Source: Iris pallida (taxonomy: Eukaryota; Streptophyta; Magnoliopsida; Asparagales; Iridaceae). Taken from it: a stretch of 64,000 bases of DNA. Positions 16,414-28,303 of the stretch are shown here, in pieces (within the stretch, counting starts at the first letter, position 1; every line of letters begins with the position of its first letter). The translations under genes and the position numbers were made by a program. The notes beneath the pieces were generated by a model. That model ran no database searches. It saw nothing but the letters and a program-made list of their open reading frames with translations, and was not told the origin of the DNA. Location: the NCBI GenBank assembly GCA_029216955.1, contig JANAVB010023996.1:16007173-16071172 (forward strand). Direction: 5' to 3'.

Positions 16414-16674
16414 TTTGGATCTACGTATTGATTGATACGTCCATGTTGTCCAATAAAACCTGCGCTGTGTAATAGTCGGTAGATGTAGATCTGTTCTAAC
16501 TCGGTTTTTGAGGCATCTTAGATCCAATTATTATGGTCCAATGCATGTTTTTTGATTGTGTTGTTTAAACCACGGACATGTCGTAGATGTTGTTGTTGCT
16601 GTGGATGTAATTAAAATCACGAGGGTTGATCGTGCTTATTATTTTAATTTTTCAATCTAGATTATGTATGAACT
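16414..16674 (+). other. Copia leader, left fragment
   Basis: Non-coding leader between the primer site and the Tekay insertion. It ends with gaact (16670-16674), the left copy of the Tekay target-site duplication. The leader resumes at 27312. Confidence 0.85.
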
Positions 16675-19457
16675 TGTCATGCCCCAGAACCAGAATACTG
16701 GAGAGCGGGGGCAGACATAGCCAGCTACGTATATGAAATGGAATCCATCTCGCTATACGGTCACGGCTGTCTAGATACATGAGGGTTTATCTACAAGCCA
16801 ATAGTCTCTTAAGGTCATGAACAAGCCTAGTGTCTCAATCACAAGCAAGTAAGTAAAAGGTTACAAGAAGTATGATCATTGAATATACAATAGTAAGGCG
16901 TCCCAAACATTACATATTCAGCTGATCATAAAGCTAGTCGTTACAAAATGTTAGGACTAGTAAGAGTTTAGTCATACATGATCAACCCTAGGATCTGTCA
17001 ATCATGTTACAGCCCGTAGGCAGACAGTAAGTAAAGTGCAATCGAGCTAAACAGGTGCTCGTCGGCTAAACGTCTCAAAAGAATATTTTTACAATAAAGT
17101 GGGAGATCAAAAAAATAAACCCACTCGTTGCCAGGGTTCCGTCTAGTGGCCACCATCTGGCTGGAAGGTCGGTAGATCCTCCGAAGCTGCTCCGAAATCT
17201 GGCCAGACAAAACCAGCTGGGTCAGATCCCAGAAAGAGCAAGTGCCACAAAGGAAGCTTCACTTAGGAACTAAAACCAGCAATCAGCACAAGAGTATAAA
17301 TAAAGTAAGAACTGGAAATAAAGAAAATACATCAGGATGATATACGACGAGATAACCATGGGACTATTCAGATAACCAGGTTACAACCCGTAAACCAAAC
17401 AAGGACCGGGGTTGTAACCCTTCGTCTGAACAGAACTTGGAATCCTCACCATTTATCAGTAAAATAAATACAGACATTCTGGTCATGCAGTAATCTGGAA
17501 CAGTATCAGGACAAGACTAGACTGGTTAGACTCCATCCAATCATTTCACGGCCAAGCAAGAATTACGGCTTGATACTTTAACTAACTAGGGTTATCACAG
17601 GCCTAATTACTATCAAGATGCAATGAGAATCTTCCACAGCCACAAGCCCTGCAGACCATCCAGGTTACCCGGGTTAAAAGAATTAGAGTTGAATTCAGGT
17701 GGGTACATCGTCCAGAAAACGAATGTACCCTTAGGTAGCTTGAAGGGTGCAACACATGACAGTGTGCTGGAAATGTGCCCTACTCGACGGCAGGCTACAG
17801 ATCCCAAGGCGTGCCCAGGTAACGGGATTGCCTGTAGCTGGGAGATCTCTTTATGACTAGTGTATTAATCTAGTTATTAGCCTTAGTCCATTTCAGTATG
17901 TACTCCTGACCGTGGTACTCAGGAGTCCCCTCCTAGACATGATGCAAGACAGGACTGGATTATTTGTACAAGCACAATCGCCCACAGTATTCAGGTAATT
18001 ATACAGGTCATGTCATGTCAGGTAGCCGTCGCAACAGCTATTCGAGATAATCATGTCAGGTTTATCATATCAAGTGTACTAGTCAGGAGTACGCCACGAC
18101 GGGTCACTATTAGGTCATGTCAGGTTATTATGTCAGGAGTGCACCACTACGTGTCACTATCACGTCATGTCAATTATCAATTCCAAACATATCAAATGAA
18201 TTCATGATTTTCAAGTTCAGGGCTATAGAAGAGCCATGCTGCTAAGTCACATGCGGCCAGGATGGATCTCATGCGGCTGGGGAAGAAGTCGGGTTCATAA
18301 GGCTGGGGAGAGATTTATGCGGGTCGGGGGAACTAAGGACCCATGCGGCTCGCAGGAGAGGGATTCTCATGCGGCCGGGATAAATTGAACTTATGCGGCC
18401 AAGAGAAGGGCAAGACACATGCGGCCAGGAGGGCAAGGGTCTCGGCTGGCGGAAATGAGTCCATGTGGCTCAACCAAGTCGAGCCCCATGCGGCTGGGTC
18501 AAGGTGATTGCTTATGCGGCTGACGGAGGGGAGTTCATGCGGCTTATAAGGTTCAGGATCTTATGCGGTTGGCGGATATAGGACTCATGCGGCCAGCGAG
18601 TGAGTCTGGTTCATGCGGCTCGGGAATGACGGGCGCATATACGGCTCAATTAGGAGAGAAGTCCATGCGGCCAGGAAAGGGATCCAGTCCTATGCGGCTG
18701 AGAGTCCTATGCGGCTGAGAGTCCCATACGGCTGAGTCACTTGCCGCATAAAATGTCATGCGGCCAAGTCAAGCCCATGCGACCAGAACTGTCGTATGAA
18801 GGCTCATGCGGCTCGGAATCACTTGCCGCATGAAGTGTCATACGGTCAAGTCTAGCACTGTTCTTCTTCTACAAGCTTCTGAGAAGAAGAACGCCAAGAA
18901 TCCATGCTTTCGAGCTCCATGAAACCTTCATCCGAAATCCAAATCCGAACTTCCATAGGTCAAAATGGGGTAGAACGAAATTCTCTACAACATGGAACCA
19001 TCAAAACTCAGAAATAACAAGATTAAGTAGATCAAAACCCAAGAAATCCAAAAATAAAATAAACTTAGATCTACAAGAATCTAGCCATGGAAATTAGAAA
19101 TGTCAAGTACTAAAGTGTTTTAGAATGTAGTAAGGAAGAGAATAAAGTAATAAAATTTGAGTTCCTCCATGAAGCAAGTTGCACTTGCCTAGACCTCTCT
19201 CTCCTCTCTCTGGTAGGTAAGGAAGTAAATGAGGAGGACGAAGATGATAAATGAAGAGAGAGAAAGGAGAAGGGTAATAAATATGAATGGTGGTGGTAGG
19301 TAGGGGGTTCACCCCTTGGTTCATGATGAACCAAGAGCAATCCCAAACCAAGCATAAACCAAGCCCAGGGAGGAAATTAAGCAAGGAAATCATGCAATAC
19401 AAGAATAAATACGTACACGTATTCCAGAAATACGTAATACGAACCACAGGCATTACA
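16675..19457 (-). mobile_element. 3' LTR of the Tekay element
   Basis: In the plus direction it runs from TGTCATGCCCC to AGGCATTACA. It contains the ATGCGGC array (18245-18850) and a roughly 50-bp doublet around 18082-18180. Short ORFs inside it recur in the other LTR, so they follow the shared sequence and are not evidence of genes. Confidence 0.93.
18245..18850. repeat. Irregular array of CATGCGGC words in the 3' LTR
   Basis: Roughly fifteen or more exact ATGCGGC words, plus one-base variants (ATGTGGC, ATACGGC), recur every 20-40 bases with largely unrelated spacers such as cagg, tgggg and aagag. The order is shared with the 5' LTR at 26095-26700. In the element's own sense it lies in U3, upstream of the expected promoter. 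Confidence 0.85.
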
Positions 19458-19623
19458 ACTCTACCCACCTTAAAAGAATTCCGTCCTCGGAATTTAATTA
19501 AGAGGCTAGAGAGACGAGGACAAGCTATATTAATCACAAGCAAGCCATACTAGACAATCAATCAAGCAATCAATCATGCAAGCAAGGAATCGAAGGCATG
19601 AGGCATAAGGAAGATATTACACC
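19458..19623 (-). other. Polypurine-tract region before the Tekay 3' LTR
   Basis: On the minus strand the sequence just before the LTR reads AAGGTGGGTAGAGT and then TGTAATGCC, a purine-rich primer for plus-strand DNA synthesis. The adjoining words (ctacccac, aagaattccgtcctc) are matched by the LARD at 59634 onward, which indicates common descent. Confidence 0.65.
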
Positions 19624-22600
19624 TCACAAGTCAAACAAGGCAGGATACCGCGATCGGATGTCATCCTCACGCTCCCACGTTGACTCACCCAAAGAGTGAT
19701 GACCCCAAGCAACTCGGACTAACTTGATAGTCTTGTTCTTGAGTATCTTCTCCCTTCGGTCCAATATAGACGCGGGCCTCTCCTCATACGAAAGGTTGGT
19801 ACCAACAACCAATTTTGAATGATCCAGGACATGGCTCGGGTCTGAGATATACCGTCGTAATTGTGATACATGGAATACGTCATGTACCTCGCTTAGCGAC
19901 GGCGGAAGAGCGAGACGATAGGACACATCTCCTACTCGCTCTAGAATATCAAATGGCCCTATATACCTAGGACTAAGCTTTCCCCGTACGCCGAAATGAA
20001 TGACGCCACGGTTAGGCGAAATCCTCAGGAATACATGATCACCGACAGAAAACTCGAGAGGGCACCGATGAGAATCGGCCCAATGGCGCTAGCGATCTTG
20101 GGCAACTCGAAGATGATCCCTGACTCTTATGACATCTTCAACTGTCTGGGCAATCATTTCTGGTCCGAGCATCTGCCTATCTCCAACATCATCCCAGGCT
20201 AACGGGGATCTGCACTTCCTGCCATACAGTACCTCGAACGGTGCCATCTGGATACTGGCCTGGAAACTGTTGTTGTACGAAATTCTACCAGGTGTAAGTG
20301 ATCTTCCCACGAACCACCGAAGTCAAGTGTACAGGACCGCAACATGTCTTCAAGAGTCTGGATCGTGCGCTCCGACTGGCCATCTGTCTGCGGGTGATAT
20401 GCTGAACTGAACTGGAGATGAGTTCCCAAACTCTCTTACAAGCTATGCCAAAAGTGCGACGTAAATCTTGAATCTCGGTCCGAGGTTATACTGACTGGCA
20501 CACCATGCAATCTGACAATCTGCCTGAGGTACATCTCTGCTAACTGAGCTGTCGATTGACCAACTCTGAATGGAAGAAAGTGAGCTACCTTCGTGAACCG
20601 ATCAACTATAACCCAGATAGCATCTCTACCAGCTGGGGATCTAGGTAATCCAGTCACGAAATCCATGGTCATATGCTCCCACTTCTATTCTGGAATCGAC
20701 AAGGACTGAAGAAGTCCAGCGGGTCTCTGATGCTCAGCCTTAACCTGTTGGCAGACCAAACAACGAGAGACAAACCGGGCTATCTCCCTCTTCATGCCAT
20801 TCCACCAAAAGTGCTGACGGATATCACGGTACATCTTCGTACCGCCAGGATGGATGGAATACTGAAAACTGTGAGCCTCTGACATGATTTCCTATCTGAT
20901 ATCTCCGCTGGGTACACAAAGACGCTTACCATGCCTAAGTGTACCGTCTTCATGAATGCATAACTCCGGTCTTCGGCCTGCCTCATACTCTGCTCTTTGT
21001 TGCTGAAGCTTGGAATCTGCTGACTGCGCCATCCGGATCCTCTCGACTATAGTAGACTGAACTTGCATGCTGGCTATCAATGCCACACTGGAAGGGAGAA
21101 CAACTTCTATACCCATCTTCTGAAGATCTGCTAACAGCTCTGGTTGCGATGTTAGAAAATAAACTCCCGCTCTCTTGCTCAATGCATCTGCAACAACATT
21201 GGCCTTCCCAGGATGATACTGCAGGTTGACATCATAATCCACAAGAAGCTCCAACCATCTTCTCTGACGCATGTTAAGATTCTTCTGAGTGAAAACATAC
21301 TTCAGGCTCTTGTGGTCGGTGAAAATCTCCACCGTATCTCCATACAAGTAGTGCCTCCACAACTTAAGTGCAAACACTACTGCTGCCAGCTCCAAGTCAT
21401 GGGTTGGGTAATTTCTCTCATGATTACGAAGTTGTCGTGACACATAAGCTATTACCTTTCCATGCTGCATCAGAACACATCCTAAACCTCTGCCTGAAGC
21501 ATCACAGTACACTGAGAATCCTCCGGTCCCATCTGGAAGCGTGAGAATAGGAGCTGTTATCAGGCCTCGCTTCAACTGCTCAAATGAACTCTGACACTCT
21601 GCTGTCCAAGCAAACTGCGCATCCTTGCGGGTCAACTGGGTCAATGGCGCTGAAATCCGAGCAAAATCTGAAATAAACTGCCGGTAGTAGCCGGCCAATC
21701 CAAAAAAACTACGAACCTCTGCAACTGTGCTGGGCACTGGCCATGACTCAATAGCCACAATCTTCTGGGGATCCACTTCTACTCCTCCTCGAGTGATGAT
21801 ATGACCCAAGTACGAAATACGATCGAGCCAGAACTCGTATTTACTGAACTTGGCATATAACTGGTGCTCTCTGAGGATCTGAAGAACTATACGGAGATGC
21901 TGCTCATGCTCCATCTCACTCTTATTGTAGACCAGGATGTCATCCAAGAACATAATCACAAACTGATCCAAGTAAGGCATGAAGATGCGATTCATGAGGT
22001 CCATAAATACTGTCGGCGCATTGGTTGCTCCAAAAGGCATAACATGGAACTCCCAATGCCCATATCTCGATCTAAAAGCTGTCTTCGGGATGTCCTGCTC
22101 TCTGACTCTGATCTGATGATAACCTGAGCGCAAATCAATCTTCGAGAATACTGAAGCCCCCTTGAGTTGATCAAACAAGTCATCTATCCTCGGAAGAGGG
22201 TATCTGTTCTTGATTGTCACTGAGTTCAAGGTACGATAATCAACACATAACCTGGATGTACCATCCTTCTTTTTCACAAGAAGCATCGGGGCTCCCCAAG
22301 GTGATCCACTAGCACGAATGAATCCCTTGGTTCTGAGTTCTTCAATCATCTTGTACAATATCTCCAACTCTGACGGCGCCATCCTGTAGACTCTCTCTGA
22401 CACTGGGGCTGTCCCGGGAATCAAGTCTATAGTGAACTCGATCTTCCGCTCTGGAGGCATACCTGGAAGTTCTTCTGGGAAAACATCTAGAAACTCCTCG
22501 ACTATCCTGGGCAACTGAACTGCTGCTACTGCCATCCGCAATATCGGAGGAGATGACTCAACTTCGCCTCGGAAGAAAGAAAACTTTGGCTCGCCTGGAA

Positions 22601-23005
22601 TGCTAAAAACAGTCCTGCCAATATGGCAGTCTATCCTAGCATACTGGTTCCTCAACCAATCCATCCCTATGACCACATCATAATCGACCATCGGGAACTC
22701 TATCAATCTAGCAGGGAATTCTCTACCGCTAACTATGATCCGACACGAGAAAAATACTCTATCTACTCCCACAAGTCCTTTACCAGTAAGTATGTTAAGC
22801 CTTACTGATAATGACTCGGGCTCCAATCCTACCCGTGTCGCGAACGTGCAGACATAAAAGAATACGATGCACCAGAATCAAATAAAGTTGAAGCTGGAAA
22901 GGAGTTGACGAGAATAGTATCTGCCACTACCTCTCCTGGTGCCAATCCTTTCTCCACGGTCATCACCATAGCCTGACCGTGCCCTCGGGGTGCTGGTCCC
23001 CTCTG
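19624..23005 (-). pseudogene. pol: Tekay pol: protease, reverse transcriptase, RNase H, integrase, chromodomain
   Basis: Protease carries LFDSGAS just before a one-base frameshift near 22852. A 644-codon open frame (22826-20892) then holds reverse transcriptase, with [16 protein letters not shown] (residues 263-270) and catalytic FLDDILVY (293-300), and RNase H with [16 protein letters not shown] and VVADALS. After a TAG at the end of this frame comes integrase: HHCC finger (HSFQYSIH ... CLVCQQ), catalytic Asp in MDFVTGLP, SDRDSRFTS and QSERTIQ. Two further stops (TAG in place of the usual Trp near 20685, TAA near 20435) and frame changes interrupt it. The last frame (19926-19624) ends with ERPASILDRR and WEREDDI, a chromodomain-type tail thought to guide integration to modified chromatin. 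It is separated from gag by a TAG at 23006. Confidence 0.93.
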
Positions 23006-24163
23006 CTAAAATCCTTGCTGCCTGCTCTGACTCTGGGCTTGGACTTGAACATACTGCTGGGGGTTCTGCTGCTGAAACACTTGGGTCTGAGGCGGCAAGG
23101 GCCTCGGCAATGGATACTGCTGCTGCTGGACCGGAGCTGGTCCTCTCACCGAAGAGCTAGAAAGGTTGGACGATGATGAACCACCCCTATTCGGACAGGA
23201 TCCAACCCTATGGTCTGGTGCTCCACAAGCCAGACACAATCCCTGTGCCCTGCGACATTCTGCCACTACATGGCCTAGCTTCCCACAATGAGAATAACCC
23301 ACTGCGGAAGATTGCTTCTGCTTCTGCTGCTGAGGGTACGTCGGAGTGGAATGTTGAACCGACGTTACTGAGGTCGCTCGCCTCGGAGCTCCAATAGTCA
23401 AAGCCCTGGCTGCCGGGGCTGGTACTGAAGACTGATTCATCTGGCCGTGAGATCTTTTTCGACCTCCGGCCCTATCCACAATCCTCTGGGAGGTATACTC
23501 ATGCCTCCGGGCTGCTCGCAAGACTGCATCAAAAGTCTGATGCTCAAACTGCTCAACTGCCAACAAGATCTCCAGGTGAAGTCCCTGCTGGAACCGCTGG
23601 GCTCTATCATACTCGGTTGCCACCAAAGTGGGAGCAAACCGGCTGAGTCTGGAAAACTCGACCGTATATCCGTCGACCATCCTGCCTCCTTGCTTCAGAT
23701 TGGTAAACCTCGTCTGCAGATCATACCGAGCCACGGCATCGAAATACTTGGTCTGGAATCTCTCTCTGAATACTGCCCAAGCAATGGGTGCTGCTAATCC
23801 AACGGCCTGCGCTGCCCACCAGCTACGGGCAAGATCTAACAACTGCAGGCGCACAACGGCTACCTTCTCATTCTCTGGGGTCCTGGCTGCTTCTAGAATC
23901 ACCTCTGTGTTCTGAAGCCATGTATCTGCTGTGATAGCATCTTCACTACCGTCGAAGAATGGAGGGTTCAAGCGCTTGAAGCTGTTGGCCGTGCTGTTAC
24001 CCTGATGACCACCCCGGGTCAAAGCATCCGTCACTGCCTGTTGCAAGGTATCTCCACGACGATCTTGAGAACCTATCAAGGTCCTGACGAGACCTACCAA
24101 AGTGCCATCATCAGGCTCGACAGGCTGAACTGGCTGGACTGGTGGCTCTCCATCAGAAGGCAC
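23006..24163 (-). CDS. gag: Tekay gag polyprotein (385 codons, intact frame)
   Basis: This is the nucleocapsid/capsid precursor that would package element RNA into virus-like particles. The start at 24163 is the first Met of the frame after the leader. Residues about 60-225 hold the retrotransposon-gag fold (FKRLNPPFFDG, WLQNTEVIL, WAVFRERFQTKYF, VDGYTVEFSRLSRFAP). A Q/S-rich segment follows, then two zinc-knuckle-like motifs. The first, YSHCGKLGHVVAEC, has Tyr where the first Cys is expected; the second, CLACGAPDHRVGSC, is complete. The tail is Q/P-rich. The frame stops at TAG, probably from CAG, and protease follows in the same frame, so gag and pol were probably one ORF originally. The damaged first knuckle suggests even gag is not fully functional. 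Confidence 0.88.
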   Translation of the reverse strand: MPSDGEPPVQPVQPVEPDDGTLVGLVRTLIGSQDRRGDTLQQAVTDALTRGGHQGNSTANSFKRLNPPFFDGSEDAITADTWLQNTEVILEAARTPENEKVAVVRLQLLDLARSWWAAQAVGLAAPIAWAVFRERFQTKYFDAVARYDLQTRFTNLKQGGRMVDGYTVEFSRLSRFAPTLVATEYDRAQRFQQGLHLEILLAVEQFEHQTFDAVLRAARRHEYTSQRIVDRAGGRKRSHGQMNQSSVPAPAARALTIGAPRRATSVTSVQHSTPTYPQQQKQKQSSAVGYSHCGKLGHVVAECRRAQGLCLACGAPDHRVGSCPNRGGSSSSNLSSSSVRGPAPVQQQQYPLPRPLPPQTQVFQQQNPQQYVQVQAQSQSRQQGF

Positions 24164-24460
24164 GACTCTGGAGGCTACTCCCGAATGTTGGGCTTGATCT
24201 CCAGGTTGCTGCTGATCCGAGGGAAATACTCCGCCTTGCTGACCGACAGGTCCAGGAACGATGCCGCTGAAGAAGATGACATGGGGAACAATAAGGAAAG
24301 ACCAAGACAGATCAACGATACAAGCATATGATTAGGACAAGAATCTAGGGATTCAGAAGATACGAACAGAGATCAAGGGCAAATACTGATTGAGACATAT
24401 ATTCGATAAACCCTCATATATCTTGATTTATAAGACCTGCATGGGCCACCACTTAAACCA
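24164..24460 (-). other. Tekay leader and primer-site region
   Basis: On the minus strand the LTR end CGTGACA is followed by TGGTTTAAGTGGTGGCCC. It starts with the expected TGG but is not the initiator-Met complement, and no TGGTATCAGAGC is found in the leader. The LARD has the related TGTTTTTGTGGTGGCCC at its matching position. The rest of the leader is non-coding. Confidence 0.6.
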
Positions 24461-27311
24461 TGTCACGCCCCAGAACCAGAATACTGGAGAGCGGGGGCAG
24501 ACATAGCCAGCTACGTATATGAAATGGAATCTATCTCGCTATACGGTCACGGCTGTCTAGATACATGAGGGTTTATCTACAAGCCAACAGTCTCTTAAGG
24601 TCATGAACAAGCCTAGTGTCTCAATCACAAGCAAGTAAGTAAAAGGTTATAAGAAGTATGATCATTAAATATACAATAGTAAGGCGTCCCAAACATTACA
24701 TATTCAGCTGATCATGAAGCTAGTCGTTACAAAATGTTAGGACTAGCAAGAGTTTAGTCATACATGATCAACCCTAGGATCTGTCAATCATGTTACAGCC
24801 CGTAGGCAGACAGTAAGTAAAGTGCAATCGAGCTAAACAGGTGTTCGTCGGCTAAACGCCTCAAAAGAATATTTTTACAATAAAGTGGGAGATCAAAAAA
24901 ATAAACCCACTCGTTGCCAGGGTTCCGTCTAGTGGCCACCATCTGGCTGGAAGGTCGGTAGATCCTCCGGAGCTGCTCCGAAATCTGGCCACACAAAACC
25001 AGCTGGGTCAGATCCCAGAAAGAGCAAGTGCCACAAAGGAAGCTTCACTTAGGAACTAAAACCAGCAATCAGCACAAGAGTATAAATATAGTAAGAACTG
25101 GAAATAAAGAAAATACATCAGAATGATATACGACGAGATAACCATGGGACTATTCAGATAACCAGGTTACAACCCGTAAACCAAACAAGGACCGGGGTTG
25201 TAACCCTTCGTCTGAACAGAACTTGGAATTCTCACCATTTATCAGTAAAATAAATACAGGCATTCTGGTCATGCAGTAATCTGAAACAGTATCAGGACAA
25301 GACTAGACTGGTTAGACTCCATCTAATCATTTCACGACCAAGCAAGAATTACGGCTTGATACTTTAACTAACTAGGGTTATCACAGGCCTAATTACTAGC
25401 AAGATGCAATAAGAATCTTCCATAGCCACAAGCCCTGCAGACCATCCAGGTTACCCGGGTTAAAAGAATTAGAGTTGAATTCAGGTGGGTACATCGTCCA
25501 GGAAACAAATGTACCCTTAGGTAGCTTGAAGGGTGCAACACATGACAGTGTGCTGGAAATGTGCCCTACTCGACGGCAGGCTACAGATCCCAAGGCGTGC
25601 CCAGGTAACGGGATTGCCTGTAGCTGGGAGATCTCTTTATGACTAGTGTATTAATCTAGTTATTAGCCTTAGTCCATTTCAGTAGGTACTCCTGACCGTG
25701 GTACTCAGGAGTCCCCTCCTAGACATGATGCAAGACAGGACTGGATTATTTGTACAAGTACAATCACCTACGGTGTCCAGGTAATTATACAGGTCATGTC
25801 ATGTCAGGTAGCCGTCGCAACAGCTATTCGAGATAATCATGTCAGGTTTATCATATCAAGTGTACTAGTCAGGAGTGTGCCACGACGGGTCACTATCAGG
25901 TCATGTCAAGTTATTATGTTAGGAGTGCACCACTACGGGTCACTATCACGTCATGTCAATTATCAATTCCAAACATATCAAATGAATTCATGATTTTCAA
26001 GTTCAGGACAAAAGGCGTAAGGATATAAAATGGACATAAAATATCTAATAAAATATCAATATTCAGGGCTATAGAAGAGCCATGCTGCTAAGTCACATGC
26101 GGCCAGGATGGATCTCATGCGGCTGGAGAAGGAGTCGGGTTAATGCTGCTGGGGAGAGATTTATGCAGGTCGGGGGAACTAAGGACCCATACGGCTCGCA
26201 GGAGAGAGATTCTCATGCGGCCGAGATAAATCGAACTTATGCGGCCAAGAGAAGGGCAAGACACATGCGGCCAGGAGGGCAAGGGTACTCCTGCGGCTGG
26301 CGAAAATGAGTCCATGTGGCTCAACCAAGTCGAGCCCCATGTGGCTGGGTCAAGGTGATTGCTTATGCGGCTGACGGGGGGGGGAGTTCATGCGGCTTAT
26401 AAGGTTCAGGATCTCATGCGGCTGGCGGATATAGGACTCATACAGCCAGCGAGTGAGTCTGGTTCATGCGGCTCGGGAATGACGGACGCATATGCGGCTC
26501 AATTAGGAGAGAAGTCCATGCGGCCAGAAAAGGGATCCGGTCCTATGCTGCTGAGAGTCCCATGCGGCTGAGAGTCCCATACGGCTGAGTCACTTGCCGC
26601 ATGAAATGTCATGCGGCCAAGTCAAGCCCATGCGGCCAGAACTGTCGTATGAAGGCTCATGCGGCTCGGAAACACTTGCCGCATGAAGTATCATGCAGTC
26701 AAGTCTAGCACTGTTCTTCTTCTCCAAGCTTCTGAGAAGAAGAACGCCAAGAATCCATGCTTCCGAGCTCCATGAAACCTTCATCCGGAATCCAAATCCG
26801 AACTTCCATAGGTCAAAATGGGGTAGAACGAAATTCTCTACAACATGGAACCATCAAAACTCAGAAATAACAAGATTAAGTAGATCAAAACCCAATAAAT
26901 CCGAAAATAAAATAAACTTAGATCTACAAGAATCTAGCCATGGAAAATAGAAATGTCAAGTACTAAAGTGTTTTAGAATGTAGTAAGGAAGAGAATGAAG
27001 TAATAAAATTTGAGTTCCTCCATGAAGCAAGTTGCATTTGCCTAGACCTCTCTCTCCTCTCTCTAGTAGGTAAGGAAGTAAATGAGGAGGAAGAAGATGA
27101 TAAATAAAGAGAGAGAAAGGAGAAGGGGTAATAAATATGAATGGTGGTGGTAGGTAGGGGGTTCACCCCTTGGTTAATGATGAACCAAGAGCTATCCCAA
27201 ACCAAGAATAAACCAAGCCCAGGGAGAAAATTAAGCAAGGAAATCATGCAATACAAGAATAAATACGTACACGTATTCCAGAAATACGTAATACGAACCA
27301 CAGGCATTACA
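24461..27311 (-). mobile_element. 5' LTR of the Tekay element
   Basis: In the plus direction it runs from TGTCACGCCCC to AGGCATTACA. It differs from the 3' LTR by scattered substitutions, mostly transitions, and by 60 extra bases at 26007-26066. It carries its own copy of the ATGCGGC array at 26095-26700. Confidence 0.93.
26095..26700. repeat. Irregular array of CATGCGGC words in the 5' LTR
   Basis: Same order of words and spacers as the array at 18245-18850, with independent point changes such as ATGTGGC at 26339-26345 and CATACAGCC near 26449. Confidence 0.85.
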
Positions 27312-28303
27312 GAACTCCTTCGGGAGGCATAGGATTGATGTAATTTTAATTATTTTTGATCAATCGTGATGGCGGTGGTAGCTGTTTCTGACGCCGTACA
27401 AGATGCTGGTTTTAAGCAGTCCAGTGGCAGACAGATGATTTTCGATGAAGGAATCGACAACCAAAACCTAAAAAAAGGGGTGCTGCCCCGAACCCCACGA
27501 CCTGACCGGACAGGTCGAACCCCGAATAGATCTGCACAGCGCCAGATTTTGGATTCAGATAGTTGAGGACAGGGCAGCAAAGATGACCATAATAGTTGGA
27601 TATTTTCTCTTATTGTTGTCATTTTGCTTTTTTTGATTATGCATGTTTATTATTGTGTGGTTGTCTTTTTTTAAAAAAACCAAGCCTACATTAATAATGG
27701 ACAACATGGACATAATATCAACTAGTAGAAAAACCCTTATTGTTAAATAACTAAGTGGGAGAGGATTTTTATTTAGTATAAATCCTATGGTCTCCATTAC
27801 TGGTTTGTAGGTGATGTAATTATACTTGCGTGTTGGCTTTAGTGCTTTCCTCCATATCGGATGAGTATAATTATGGATCACCAGTACAAACTTCCTTAGG
27901 AATAATTGTAGAAAGTTACCTAGTATGTGTTCACTTCTCCATCTGAAGGAACTCATTACAAGGTAATGGACTTAGTATTAAGTAATGGTATACACTTAGA
28001 TACAAATAATGGTATCCTCCCCATCGGAGTCACTACTATTATTTGTATGACCAGAGCACGATCAGAATATTAATTTTATTTGTCATAAAGTTATATTGAC
28101 ATGATAGTAAAATTAATAAAAAAAATCTACTTGAACAAAGTTGAATTTGTATACGTCCACACTATCGTGGCATGCTAAATTCATGGTGTTCAAGGTGTTG
28201 GTAAATTTCTTATTATTATTTTGAGGGAATCAATATTTAGTTAATTCAAAAAGTTTTTTTTGCCCTACATAATTTTATTTATGTGATTCTCAGGATTTCA
28301 AAA
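27312..28303 (+). other. Copia leader, right fragment
   Basis: Starts with gaact, the second target-site duplication copy, and continues the untranslated copia leader to the gag ATG at 28304. No conserved ORF is seen. It is AT-rich towards gag. Confidence 0.8.

Larger units (their letters stand above)
16675..27311 (-). mobile_element. Tekay-type Ty3/gypsy chromovirus, nearly full length
   Basis: The element is bounded by LTRs of 2783 bp (16675-19457) and 2851 bp (24461-27311). Perfect gaact duplications flank it (16670-16674 and 27312-27316). The coding strand is minus: gag at 24163-23006, then protease, reverse transcriptase, RNase H and integrase down to 19624, closing with a chromodomain-like region. 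Order and chromodomain place it in the chromoviruses, and the LTR length and terminal motif suit the Tekay (Del) clade. The two LTRs look about 96-97 percent alike by eye apart from one 60-bp indel, so insertion is moderately recent. Pol carries nonsense codons and frameshifts. Confidence 0.95.

Noticed and set aside
18245..18850. Possible CRISPR-like or satellite array
   Set aside because: Plant LTR context, irregular spacing and a very short core.
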